From a virus: a DNA stretch of 64,000 nucleotides. A program made the position numbers and the translations under genes. The notes under the pieces were generated by a model. The model saw only the letters and a program-made list of their open reading frames with translations, ran no database searches and was not told the origin of the DNA. Positions 57,123 to 64,000 of this stretch are shown here, one piece after another (positions within the stretch are counted from its first letter, which is position 1; the number at the start of each line of letters is the position of its first letter). The DNA lies in IMG/VR virus record IMGVR_UViG_3300037247_000961, positions 1 through 64,000 of that record; one strand, written 5' to 3'.

Positions 57123-58215
57123 CGGGGGGTCTCACAATTTTGTTAGTGCCTGGCACGTGAGGCCAACCACGGTAATTGTTGATGTTGAAGAATCCTCCGC
57201 TACATCGGCCAATGCTCTTATCGCAGCCTGCGCTTAGGTTGAGATCTTCTCCAACTGTAATGGTGAAAGGTAAGGGCCGAGCAAAAAGGATTGTACCTGT
57301 GGCTAAATCCCAGTCTTTGACCGCGGATCGCAACGCGAGGTTAGTGTTGGGGCCATCGATAAACTTGGCAGTGCCCTCACGCAAATGAATGTCTGGGGCA
57401 TCCGCCGCTGGGCTCATTGTGATTGTAATCTCACTCTGATCCACCACAGTCGCCACGGTCCCGACCAAACGGTTAGCGTGCATCGTGGTCCACTCAACGC
57501 CGCCCGTCTCCGTAGTCACGTTGCCAATGGTCAAATCCCACGTTGGCTCACTTGCATCGGTTGTACCTCCCTTGGTGCAACGAAAGATTCGATTCTTATC
57601 GGACGCACCTGTTGGACTTACATAATCTCCGATGCTGGCGTCGGCAGTATTAGTTTCGGTAACGGCCGTTGTTCCCTGCCAATTGGTTGGAACTTCAATC
57701 ACCTTGCACTTACTATCGAATAGGTCTACAGGGCACTCCTCAACGACAATATCGCCAATCTCATTCAGGAATAATTCAAGCAGATCGCGGAATTCTGCAA
57801 CAAACAAATTGTCGTGGATGCTGATACGTCCAAGGAAACCGGTTTGGAGTTTGATCTCTTTATGTGTGAGGTTTTTCCAATTGACTTGGAAAATCCATAC
57901 CTGAGCAAAGTCGTAGCGCTCCGCGCGAATATCTTCCTTGGTGATAGTGGTGCTTTCAATGATGCCTTGGATTTCCATATTGCCGACTTTGAAATCGGCC
58001 GTACTCTCCAGGGCAGTGCGATTGAAGCCGGTATCTGACTTATAAATGAGCAAGCCGTCACTTTCACCATCGTCGACAAGGTCAAACGGCACATCAATAT
58101 CAAGTGATGTGGCAGCAATGATAACACCATCGGTGCGCTTGAGTTTCCAACACGTCGTCATCGACGTGGTGATCCCTTGCATGTGGGTATCAAGCGTCGA
58201 ATCGATTACCTTCAT
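57109..58215 (-). CDS. DUF2163/BR0599 tail-tip protein
   Basis: 368 residues. N-terminal DUF2163 part (STADFKVGNMEIQGIIES, then VWIFQVNWKN) and C-terminal BR0599 motif (GCDKSIGRCSGGFFNINN, RGWPHVPG). The cysteines near the end probably bind a metal. Sits between DUF2460 and NlpC genes as in gene transfer agents. An extra 60-residue segment (about 175-245, with KNRIFRCTKGGTTDASEP) interrupts the family pattern. Confidence 0.8.
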   Translation of the reverse strand: MKVIDSTLDTHMQGITTSMTTCWKLKRTDGVIIAATSLDIDVPFDLVDDGESDGLLIYKSDTGFNRTALESTADFKVGNMEIQGIIESTTITKEDIRAERYDFAQVWIFQVNWKNLTHKEIKLQTGFLGRISIHDNLFVAEFRDLLELFLNEIGDIVVEECPVDLFDSKCKVIEVPTNWQGTTAVTETNTADASIGDYVSPTGASDKNRIFRCTKGGTTDASEPTWDLTIGNVTTETGGVEWTTMHANRLVGTVATVVDQSEITITMSPAADAPDIHLREGTAKFIDGPNTNLALRSAVKDWDLATGTILFARPLPFTITVGEDLNLSAGCDKSIGRCSGGFFNINNYRGWPHVPGTNKIVRPPVAGA

Positions 58216-59087
58216 TGTTTTTCTTCCACGAGCGGGATATTTTGCCAGGAGCCCCGCCGGAACATGAGCAAGTTGAGTTTCAATTTGTCCGTATCGAATC
58301 GCATTGGAATATCGAACTCAAGGGCCACCTGAATATCGACACCCACGGCCGGCCAAAATCCGGCGAGCCATGTAATGATACCCGTGGTAAGATTGACGGT
58401 GTAATGTGTGTTTTCGGTCTGGACGACATTGTCCTTGAGCACAATAACGCGGCCACTGACAAGGTGTGTGATTGGACGGTCATAGTTGATACCACCATCA
58501 CTGTACCGTTTGAAAATTGAATCTGTCTCACGGAGCAACGTAATTGTGACGCTGGCTCCGGCACCCTCATTCACAATACCACTGGGCACTGTAATAGTGC
58601 CGGCCGATGTGGTACTGATTAGGAAAGTACCATCGTTGCTTGCGCTCCCGGAAATCTCGATGTAGTCAGCCGCAAGGAATTTCTCTAGGTCGTTCCCGCT
58701 GTCCGAAATAGTGTCTGTCGCTGTAAATGAGATCGTCGAAGCCGTAAGTGTGATCGACGTGCCACCGGTTGCAACGGACTGATTATCTGTTGTGGGATTC
58801 TGCCAATCCCCGATCTTGAAGTCCGACCAATCCTTGAATCGAAACGTGTGGGCTTTACCCTCGCGCGTGTAGAAAAAGGCCAAAAGGCTGTCGATGGTTG
58901 CCTCAAGGATGACACTGTCTTGATCCATCAGGCCATAGCCAATATCGAATTCAGCGCGTGTCCGCGCCCAATCAATATTGCGTTGCTCTTTACCTGAGCC
59001 CAACGGAGTAACAGTTGTTTTGAATCCTGGCCCGCCAAGCGCGCCGCGTTCTACGTCAACTGGAAGCCTGGTATCATGGAACGCCAT
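58212..59087 (-). CDS. DUF2460 distal tail protein
   Basis: 291 residues. MAFHDTRLPVDVERGALGGP and FFYTREGKAHTFRFKDWSDF are typical DUF2460, and the C-terminus (ITWLAGFWPAVGVDIQVALE, then FDIPMRFDTDKL) also fits. About 90 extra residues between 100 and 190 (TASTISFTATDTISDSGND) are not part of the usual 210-residue family. TAATG overlap with the tape measure stop. Confidence 0.8.
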   Translation of the reverse strand: MAFHDTRLPVDVERGALGGPGFKTTVTPLGSGKEQRNIDWARTRAEFDIGYGLMDQDSVILEATIDSLLAFFYTREGKAHTFRFKDWSDFKIGDWQNPTTDNQSVATGGTSITLTASTISFTATDTISDSGNDLEKFLAADYIEISGSASNDGTFLISTTSAGTITVPSGIVNEGAGASVTITLLRETDSIFKRYSDGGINYDRPITHLVSGRVIVLKDNVVQTENTHYTVNLTTGIITWLAGFWPAVGVDIQVALEFDIPMRFDTDKLKLNLLMFRRGSWQNIPLVEEKQ

Positions 59088-61984
59088 TAACCTCTCCCTC
59101 GCGCAGCGGCAATCCCACTGCCTGCTTGGCCCATGATCTGATGGCGACTGCGGTTAAACCCGCCGACGTCCGGCGATTCAATGTTCCAAATTTGTGTGAT
59201 GTTTCCACCTTCCTGTCGCGCTTGCTCTGGCGTTCGTACAGACACTTCTTCGCCGCGGGTTGCCTTGAATTGAACTAATGTTCTATCTATGCCGCCTGGC
59301 CCTCCAACGGTGAAGTCTCCGCCATGTCGGAAGGATGGGCCTAGGGGGAGCAGAGCCGCGCTGGCCCCGGCGCTGCCGGCGCCGGTCAGTGGAGCAGCGC
59401 CGCCTCCTAAACTAAACAGGCTCTCTAAGAAGCCCCCACCCCCTCCACTTGCAGCAATGGTTTGAAGGGATAAGGCTGCGGCTTCGGCTGCAACGGCAAG
59501 CGTTGTTAATGATGTTGTCGCGGTTACCGTTGCCGCTGTCTCGGTTGCGGTGCCAATCGCGGCCTCTAAGGTGCCCTTTACCAGATCCGTACCAAGAGCC
59601 GTTGCCGCTGGCAGTGCCGCGCTTGTTACATTCTCAATTGCCGGTGCGGCGTTTGTTAAAGCCTGCGTAACGGTATCTGCCGCTGTGCCTATTGCGGTCA
59701 ACGCAGGGTCGACGCTAAATCCGCGACCTCCAGGATCTGAACCTGCTGGTGGTAAAGTGTCCTCAGACCCGAAGAACTTATTGAACAATCCCTGTAAACC
59801 CTTGGTCGGATCTTCATCACCGATACCAGTTTTGCCTAAGCCAAGTAAGTTGGCCAATGGATTGACGATGGCCCCCTGGATTGCCAAACGGGCCAGATCT
59901 GAAATGATGCTATTGATGAGGCTGGCAAAATCCAATTTGCCCGTGGTGACGAATTCGGCCAATGCATCACCGGCACCACGGAAAGCATTCGTGAGCACAG
60001 ATTCAATCCTTGACGCAAGGTCTTCCGAGTCACGTCCCATCTTGAGGAACGAGCGCTCGATGCCGGATACAAGGTCTGTTTGTTGATCAAGGAACGCAAT
60101 GCGCGCGTCGCGCATGGCCTGCGTCCGTTCCTTCTCGGAAAGTGCAGCCGTGGCCATTGAACCATTTAGCGCATCGATAGCATGCTTATAATCTTGTACC
60201 GGCCCAAGGATATCCTCGATCACTTCACGCTGATCTCGGAGCGCCTGATTCTCACGTGCCAAATTCTCGATGAGTAGTTTATGTGCGGGCTGGAGTGCGT
60301 CATCGGCAGCAGCCTTGGCATCAAGCAGCACTTGTTGAATCTCGCGTTCGCGGTTAGACACCTTGAGCAGGTCCGCTTCTTGAATTAAGGCTTGCCTAAG
60401 TTCCTCTAACTTTGGCGGAAGCGCCTTTGGGTCACGCCCCGAACCATCGTCGACGACTAACCCCTTTCCGGCTTGAACGCCACGAAGCCTTTGTAATGCT
60501 GCGTCCAGATTCTCCACGTGGGCAGTCAAAGTTTTCACGGCTTCGGAACCAGGAGCCAAAAATTCCGTGATTAGAAGCTGGTCCGAAATCCGAGTTTTCA
60601 ATTCCTCAATGGTATCGATGAAGGCGGTAAATTCATCGCCGGTCAATTTCCCATTCTTCGTGGCTTTTTTCAAAGCCCCTGCAATTTCCCCAATCTCTTC
60701 CGAAAAGCCTTGGATTGCATCGGTTGGAATCACAATATCCTTGAAGAAACCTACAATTTGCTCCTTCATCTTCTCAAAAGTTTCCGCGATGTCTTCACCA
60801 TTTGCCTTAGCGATAGCGGCCAAAATGGCAAATGCAGCAATTGCTGCCGCAGCCATTGCCGGAATAATGCGTGCACTAAGCAAAGTCATCGTAACAACCA
60901 ACTTTTTAAGTTGACTGATGAGGATGGCAATGGCTCCAACGACGAGCCGTCCCAAGATCACAGTGCCCATGATGGTTAGGGCCTTCGCCAACATGTCCGC
61001 ATTATTGGCAACGATGCGCAAGAACTGCGCAGTCTTTTCGAGCAACGTACGTAACCCGGATGTTCCCCCCTCGTCTCCCAGTTCAAGGATCACACCTTCA
61101 AAGGCAGACTTCACACGTAGCAAAGCGCCATTAAGGTTATCATCCATGACCTCGGCCATCTCTTCAGCAGTGCCAGCGGCTTCCCGATTCAGTCGGGCCA
61201 GTTCCTTGAGACGTGGCAAACTATCAATCAGGATTAGGAGATTATTCGCTTGTCGTATACCGACCAATTCATATGCTTGTGTCAATCCAATGTTGGCCGC
61301 ACGGAGCGTCTCAAGAACTGGAATAAGCCCGCGGGATTCGATGTTGACGTCTTTTAGGCTCAGATCAACGGCCTTAAGAGATTTCTTGGCAGCACCTGCA
61401 CCAGCGAGCAATTTGATGAAGGATGTACGCAAGCCTGAGCCGGCTCGCGTACCCTGAATAGCAGCGTCAGACAGTACACCAATCGCAGCCGCGGTCGTCT
61501 CAACGGAAACACCCAAGGCAGCCGCGGCCGGCGCCGCAAAGGACATAGCGTCACCAAGCTGTTCGACATTGGTATTAGACTTAGATGACGTTTTCGCGAG
61601 CACATCAATAACACGATTCATGGAATTGGCTTCCAATCGGAAACCCTTTAAGACGTTGGATGCAATATCTGCAGCCCGCGCCACATCAATCAATCCAACT
61701 TGCGCAAGGTTGAGTGTGCCCTGAATTGTTTGCAAAACCTGATTTGCATCGAAGCCCGTACGGGCAAGAAATACCATTCCCTCCGCTGCCTGTGTCGCGC
61801 TGAACCGGGTTTCAATACCAAGTTTCTTTGCTCGATTACGAAGCGCATCGAAGGCGGCACCTGTCTCCCCCGTGATAGCCTTAATCGTCGACATGGACTG
61901 CGAGAAATCCGCAAGCGTACGAATGGTACTGCGTAGAATCAGCGCCCCGCCGAGCGCGCCCAGAGCGGAGCGGAGGAGCGACAC
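59087..61984 (-). CDS. tape measure protein
   Basis: At least 965 residues; sets tail length and crosses the membrane during DNA entry. The first 250 residues are the TP901-type domain (KAITGETGAAFDALRNRAKK, then FAAPAAAALGVSVETTAAA); membrane-like segments occur near 345-400; the C-terminus is glycine-rich. The GTG at 61984 is the first usual start in frame. However, the frame stays open and protein-like upstream to about 62089 (AVERLDIVVSERGSRR), which is how such proteins usually begin. The real start is therefore probably upstream; see the short frame at 62080-62124. Confidence 0.9.
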   Translation of the reverse strand: MSLLRSALGALGGALILRSTIRTLADFSQSMSTIKAITGETGAAFDALRNRAKKLGIETRFSATQAAEGMVFLARTGFDANQVLQTIQGTLNLAQVGLIDVARAADIASNVLKGFRLEANSMNRVIDVLAKTSSKSNTNVEQLGDAMSFAAPAAAALGVSVETTAAAIGVLSDAAIQGTRAGSGLRTSFIKLLAGAGAAKKSLKAVDLSLKDVNIESRGLIPVLETLRAANIGLTQAYELVGIRQANNLLILIDSLPRLKELARLNREAAGTAEEMAEVMDDNLNGALLRVKSAFEGVILELGDEGGTSGLRTLLEKTAQFLRIVANNADMLAKALTIMGTVILGRLVVGAIAILISQLKKLVVTMTLLSARIIPAMAAAAIAAFAILAAIAKANGEDIAETFEKMKEQIVGFFKDIVIPTDAIQGFSEEIGEIAGALKKATKNGKLTGDEFTAFIDTIEELKTRISDQLLITEFLAPGSEAVKTLTAHVENLDAALQRLRGVQAGKGLVVDDGSGRDPKALPPKLEELRQALIQEADLLKVSNREREIQQVLLDAKAAADDALQPAHKLLIENLARENQALRDQREVIEDILGPVQDYKHAIDALNGSMATAALSEKERTQAMRDARIAFLDQQTDLVSGIERSFLKMGRDSEDLASRIESVLTNAFRGAGDALAEFVTTGKLDFASLINSIISDLARLAIQGAIVNPLANLLGLGKTGIGDEDPTKGLQGLFNKFFGSEDTLPPAGSDPGGRGFSVDPALTAIGTAADTVTQALTNAAPAIENVTSAALPAATALGTDLVKGTLEAAIGTATETAATVTATTSLTTLAVAAEAAALSLQTIAASGGGGGFLESLFSLGGGAAPLTGAGSAGASAALLPLGPSFRHGGDFTVGGPGGIDRTLVQFKATRGEEVSVRTPEQARQEGGNITQIWNIESPDVGGFNRSRHQIMGQAGSGIAAARGRG

Positions 61985-62079
61985 TCCACCCTGAGCGGCT
62001 CGTGACGCAGTCCCGATCTTCGCGATATTACGCGAAACGCGCCGGGAACCGCGTTCACTGACGACAATGTCCAGACGCT

Positions 62080-62124
62080 CTACGGCGATGGCACACCTGC
62101 CTTTCGATTAGAGGGTTCGGCCAT
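62080..62124 (-). other. short frame at the expected tape-measure start
   Basis: ATG at 62124 overlaps the upstream stop as TAATG, the normal layout here, but the frame ends after 14 codons (MAEPSNRKAGVPSP). A shift of one base at about 62095 would join it to AIAVERLDIVV in the tape-measure frame. Either one base is missing or the gene needs a frameshift or an unusual ATC start at 62089. Confidence 0.5.
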
Positions 62125-62531
62125 TACTTAAAAACCCTCGTCTTAGCAAGTACCGCAACTGCTGCCAATACAGCAAGTTGAACAAATCCAGCCGGTGCCT
62201 GAGACGATGACCCCTCATTCAATTCGTTAATGTAAGGAACATTATTCGACAAAATAATGTCCACACGCTTTTCGCGTGCCCGAATCAGTGTATTGTTCCG
62301 TGCAATAGTGGCTGCTCCGTCTATGTCCTCGGCATCAATCTCCTTTGTGATTGGTGCGACTAACCCAATTTGCCAATTCGCGCGTGCGTGTCCTGTCTTG
62401 ACCGGGGTCTCTAGTATTACAACCTGGTTAATAACTAGCGCTGCGGACTTGACAGCGTCCGACGCGCCCGACTCAACTTGCCGAGCGCGTCGTCGAATCC
62501 GTCTTGCAAAAATCTCTGGACTCGCCATCAA
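62124..62531 (-). CDS. HK97 gp10-like tail completion protein
   Basis: 135 residues. TPVKTGHARANWQIG and NNVPYINELNEGSSSQAPAG are the signature of the HK97-gp10 family, which joins the tail to the neck or ends the tail tube. A basic helical start (FARRIRRRARQVESG) precedes them. Start may be the second Met (62528). Confidence 0.8.
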   Translation of the reverse strand: MMASPEIFARRIRRRARQVESGASDAVKSAALVINQVVILETPVKTGHARANWQIGLVAPITKEIDAEDIDGAATIARNNTLIRAREKRVDIILSNNVPYINELNEGSSSQAPAGFVQLAVLAAVAVLAKTRVFK

Positions 62532-62932
62532 CCGTTGCCTTTATTCTTCTCACGGTGCCATTCCACATACCAAGCATCAAGTGCTTGAACGCAGTAAATC
62601 AGGTCTATCCGCTGATCTCCAATTACTCCAATTCGGTCGCAGTAATCATAGATCGTTAACCACGGAATCCGCCCCATCGACATGCTGTTGAGGCGGCTTG
62701 AGTCTAAATCCATGAAGGCTTGCATATACAAGCCCAACCCCATATCAAGCTCCGGCGCGTCGCGGATGCTGTTCGGATAAGGTTGTTTCGTCTGCAAGCA
62801 AGCCCTCAAGATTGCCTGTTCATGCGGTCCTTGCTCCAGTGTGTACTGGAGGACCGCGATTAGTTTCCCGTGTCTGCCTCCTGATACTGAATCAGGTACA
62901 GTGCCAGCTTCTCCGCATCTTCCTTGAACCAC
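62528..62932 (-). CDS. tail assembly chaperone, frameshift extension
   Basis: This frame is read mainly by -1 frameshifting from the gene at 63309: after the slippery GGGAAAC at 62863-62869 the sequence continues GKLIAVLQYTLEQGPHEQAI. Upstream codons of the frame are shadow sequence. The fused product corresponds to lambda gpGT: the short form coats the tape measure and the long form recruits the tube protein. No independent start with a good ribosome binding site is seen. Confidence 0.7.
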   Translation of the reverse strand: MVQGRCGEAGTVPDSVSGGRHGKLIAVLQYTLEQGPHEQAILRACLQTKQPYPNSIRDAPELDMGLGLYMQAFMDLDSSRLNSMSMGRIPWLTIYDYCDRIGVIGDQRIDLIYCVQALDAWYVEWHREKNKGNG

Positions 62933-63309
62933 ATGAACAATTCCGGCAAATCGATCATCGCCTGGACCACGTTGTCACGGGTGAATGGAACCAGCTTGAT
63001 GGGGTCACCCGCCTTCTTGGACTTGGCCTCGATGCCAATTTCCCATTCGCCCTTGGCATTTTTGGTTTCCCAATGGAGGACGATTGAATCAGCATAAACC
63101 TCGCGCAGGATCTCGATGGCCACGTCATTATCCATGGTCCCGGTTTTCCTAGCACGTTCATGTGGCTTCGCCCGAGCGTCCAAAAGCCTTTCATATTTCT
63201 TGTTAGACCCGCCAGCACGGGCCAATGTGACACGGAACGAACCGTAATTGATCTCCACGCCCTTGGTCTCAAGGGCTTTGTCGGTTTCGAGTTGTTCATA
63301 CATGCTCAT
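62860..63309 (-). CDS. tail assembly chaperone, short form
   Basis: 149 residues from the ATG at 63309 (AGAGGAGCAACACC upstream). Helical and acidic; located between the major tail protein and the HK97-gp10 and tape-measure genes, the place of lambda G. Its stop (62860-62862) immediately follows the slippery heptamer. Confidence 0.75.
   Translation of the reverse strand: MSMYEQLETDKALETKGVEINYGSFRVTLARAGGSNKKYERLLDARAKPHERARKTGTMDNDVAIEILREVYADSIVLHWETKNAKGEWEIGIEAKSKKAGDPIKLVPFTRDNVVQAMIDLPELFMWFKEDAEKLALYLIQYQEADTGN
62863..62869 (-). promoter_or_regulatory. -1 ribosomal frameshift site GGGAAAC
   Basis: The heptamer is in the right frame (G GGA AAC, then TAA) at the end of the short chaperone, and the -1 frame stays open for 113 codons. 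Same X XXY YYZ type as lambda gpG/gpGT. Confidence 0.8.
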
Positions 63310-63336
63310 GGTGTTGCTCCTCTGCAATTGGGGTTG

Positions 63337-63415
63337 ACGCGAGGGCCATGTGACCCTCGCGTTTAGTGCCATCCCGATTAGGTGTCCAAGGAATCGGGCC
63401 ACAATGGCCCGATTC
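63337..63415. other. two stem-loops between tail genes
   Basis: A 9-bp stem (63337-63345 with 63354-63362) and an 11-bp stem (63391-63401 with 63405-63415) lie in the 115-bp gap between the major tail gene and the chaperone gene. No T-run follows on the minus strand. They may slow transcription or protect mRNA so that more tail protein than chaperone is made. Confidence 0.55.
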
Positions 63416-63424
63416 ATGGCCCGT

Positions 63425-64000
63425 TTAGATGTCCGCGGAATCGGGAAGGAAGTCGAAGAACACGAACATCGCGACATAATCGAGGGTAGAATCGATTATC
63501 GCCGCAGTGGCCGCGGTCATATCCAACGGCAACGTGATTGCTTGGTCTTGCACAACGTTCAATCGCGCATCGCCCAAAGTGATCAGCGGCAAATCAAGCA
63601 CGAAGCCCGCTTTGCTCCCTGCTACACCCTTGACACATGCGAAGTCGAGGGTCACATTGGCATTGTCCTTGACCGCTTCAATCGACGCCACACTGGCGAA
63701 GTACGCAGTAATCGACCCGCCGATGTTCAGCGTGCCATGACTAATCTCGAAAGAGCCCAACGTGCCAACGGCTTTGTTCGGAGTCAGGTTTTCGTTGAAC
63801 GTGATTTCGAGGTTCTGTGCGAAAGCGAACAGTGGAGTCGGCGCCTCGGTGCCGTCCACGTGTACCGCCAGCCGAATGCGACTAAAGTCGGACGAAGTGT
63901 TGAAAGCGTCCGATTCAACTACGGCCGGGCGCGTCCCGGTCTTGAGCGCAGTCGGCCCGTCAACCGTTGAACTGTCGCCGGCGATGAACGAAAGGTTGGC
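63425..64000 (-). CDS. major tail protein, 5' end outside window
   Basis: 192 codons from the right edge to the stop at 63425. LSFIAGDSSTVDGPTALKTG and RIRLAVHVDGTEAPTPLF look like siphophage tail-tube proteins, and position before the chaperones fits. The start of the gene lies beyond 64000. Confidence 0.7.
   Translation of the reverse strand, partial: ANLSFIAGDSSTVDGPTALKTGTRPAVVESDAFNTSSDFSRIRLAVHVDGTEAPTPLFAFAQNLEITFNENLTPNKAVGTLGSFEISHGTLNIGGSITAYFASVASIEAVKDNANVTLDFACVKGVAGSKAGFVLDLPLITLGDARLNVVQDQAITLPLDMTAATAAIIDSTLDYVAMFVFFDFLPDSADI

Noticed and set aside
1-64000. Many open frames on the plus strand, some longer than 250 codons (for example 24446-25498 and 40517-41350)
   Set aside because: All lie opposite better-supported minus-strand genes, have unnatural composition and no ribosome binding site in place.
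1-64000. CRISPR array or insertion sequence
   Set aside because: No regularly spaced repeats, transposase or terminal inverted repeats were seen. Only the two long control-region repeats and short duplications are present.

Overview
The window is about 64 kb of a tailed double-stranded DNA phage with a long non-contractile (siphovirus-type) tail. Every convincing gene lies on the minus strand and reads from 64000 towards 1; I found no convincing plus-strand gene. Genes are packed end to end, very often with ATGA, GTGA, TAATG or TGATG stop/start overlaps. The host is probably an alphaproteobacterium. That is inferred from an alphaproteobacterial-type CheY, a tail-tip cassette laid out like the gene transfer agents of that class (DUF2460, DUF2163, NlpC/P60, hub) and a B12-dependent ribonucleotide reductase. 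Terminase, portal and capsid genes were not recognised and probably lie outside the window. No integrase, CRISPR array or insertion sequence was found. Layout from right to left, in the direction of transcription: (1) 64000-49975, tail module: partial major tail protein, tail assembly chaperones joined by a -1 frameshift site, HK97-gp10-like protein, tape measure protein, DUF2460, DUF2163 and NlpC/P60 proteins, the 1159-residue tail hub, and four fibre or appendage proteins including a paralogous pair and a LamG-like protein. (2) 49908-44488, envelope and lysis module: transglutaminase-like cysteine protease, two small membrane proteins, a lipoprotein, a class 3 lipase, a phage T5 A1-like metallophosphoesterase and an M15 endolysin with an extra N-terminal domain. 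(3) 44487-44190, a non-coding control region that shares a repeat of about 110 bp with the non-coding region at 101-569. (4) 44189-21448, replication and nucleotide module: SF2 helicase, SSB-like protein, RecD/Dda-like helicase, class II ribonucleotide reductase, DUF3489 DNA-binding protein, a thymidylate synthase homologue without the catalytic cysteine, HD phosphohydrolase, DUF3310, family A DNA polymerase, three DNA methyltransferases, dCMP deaminase, primase-SF3 helicase and clamp loader, with tRNA-Met(CAT) and tRNA-Asn(GTT). (5) 21435-1, an accessory region of more than 70 small genes with internal sigma70-type promoters, tRNA-Tyr(GTA), an RNA ligase, a SprT-like metalloprotein, CheY, and an ExbB/MotA-like proton-channel gene next to an ExbD/MotB-like partner. 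The replication genes form a nearly complete set: polymerase, primase-helicase, clamp loader, SSB and accessory helicases. RNR, dCMP deaminase and the HD enzyme supply and balance dNTPs, and the methyltransferases probably protect or mark phage DNA. The accessory region seems to have grown by shuffling small cassettes: several gene junctions carry the same roughly 16-bp sequence encoding GEPS-stop plus the next ATG, and one such junction still carries the end of a lost gene. The most unusual parts are the CheY plus proton-channel genes, the thymidylate synthase homologue, the two homologous control regions, and the apparently broken start of the tape measure gene.
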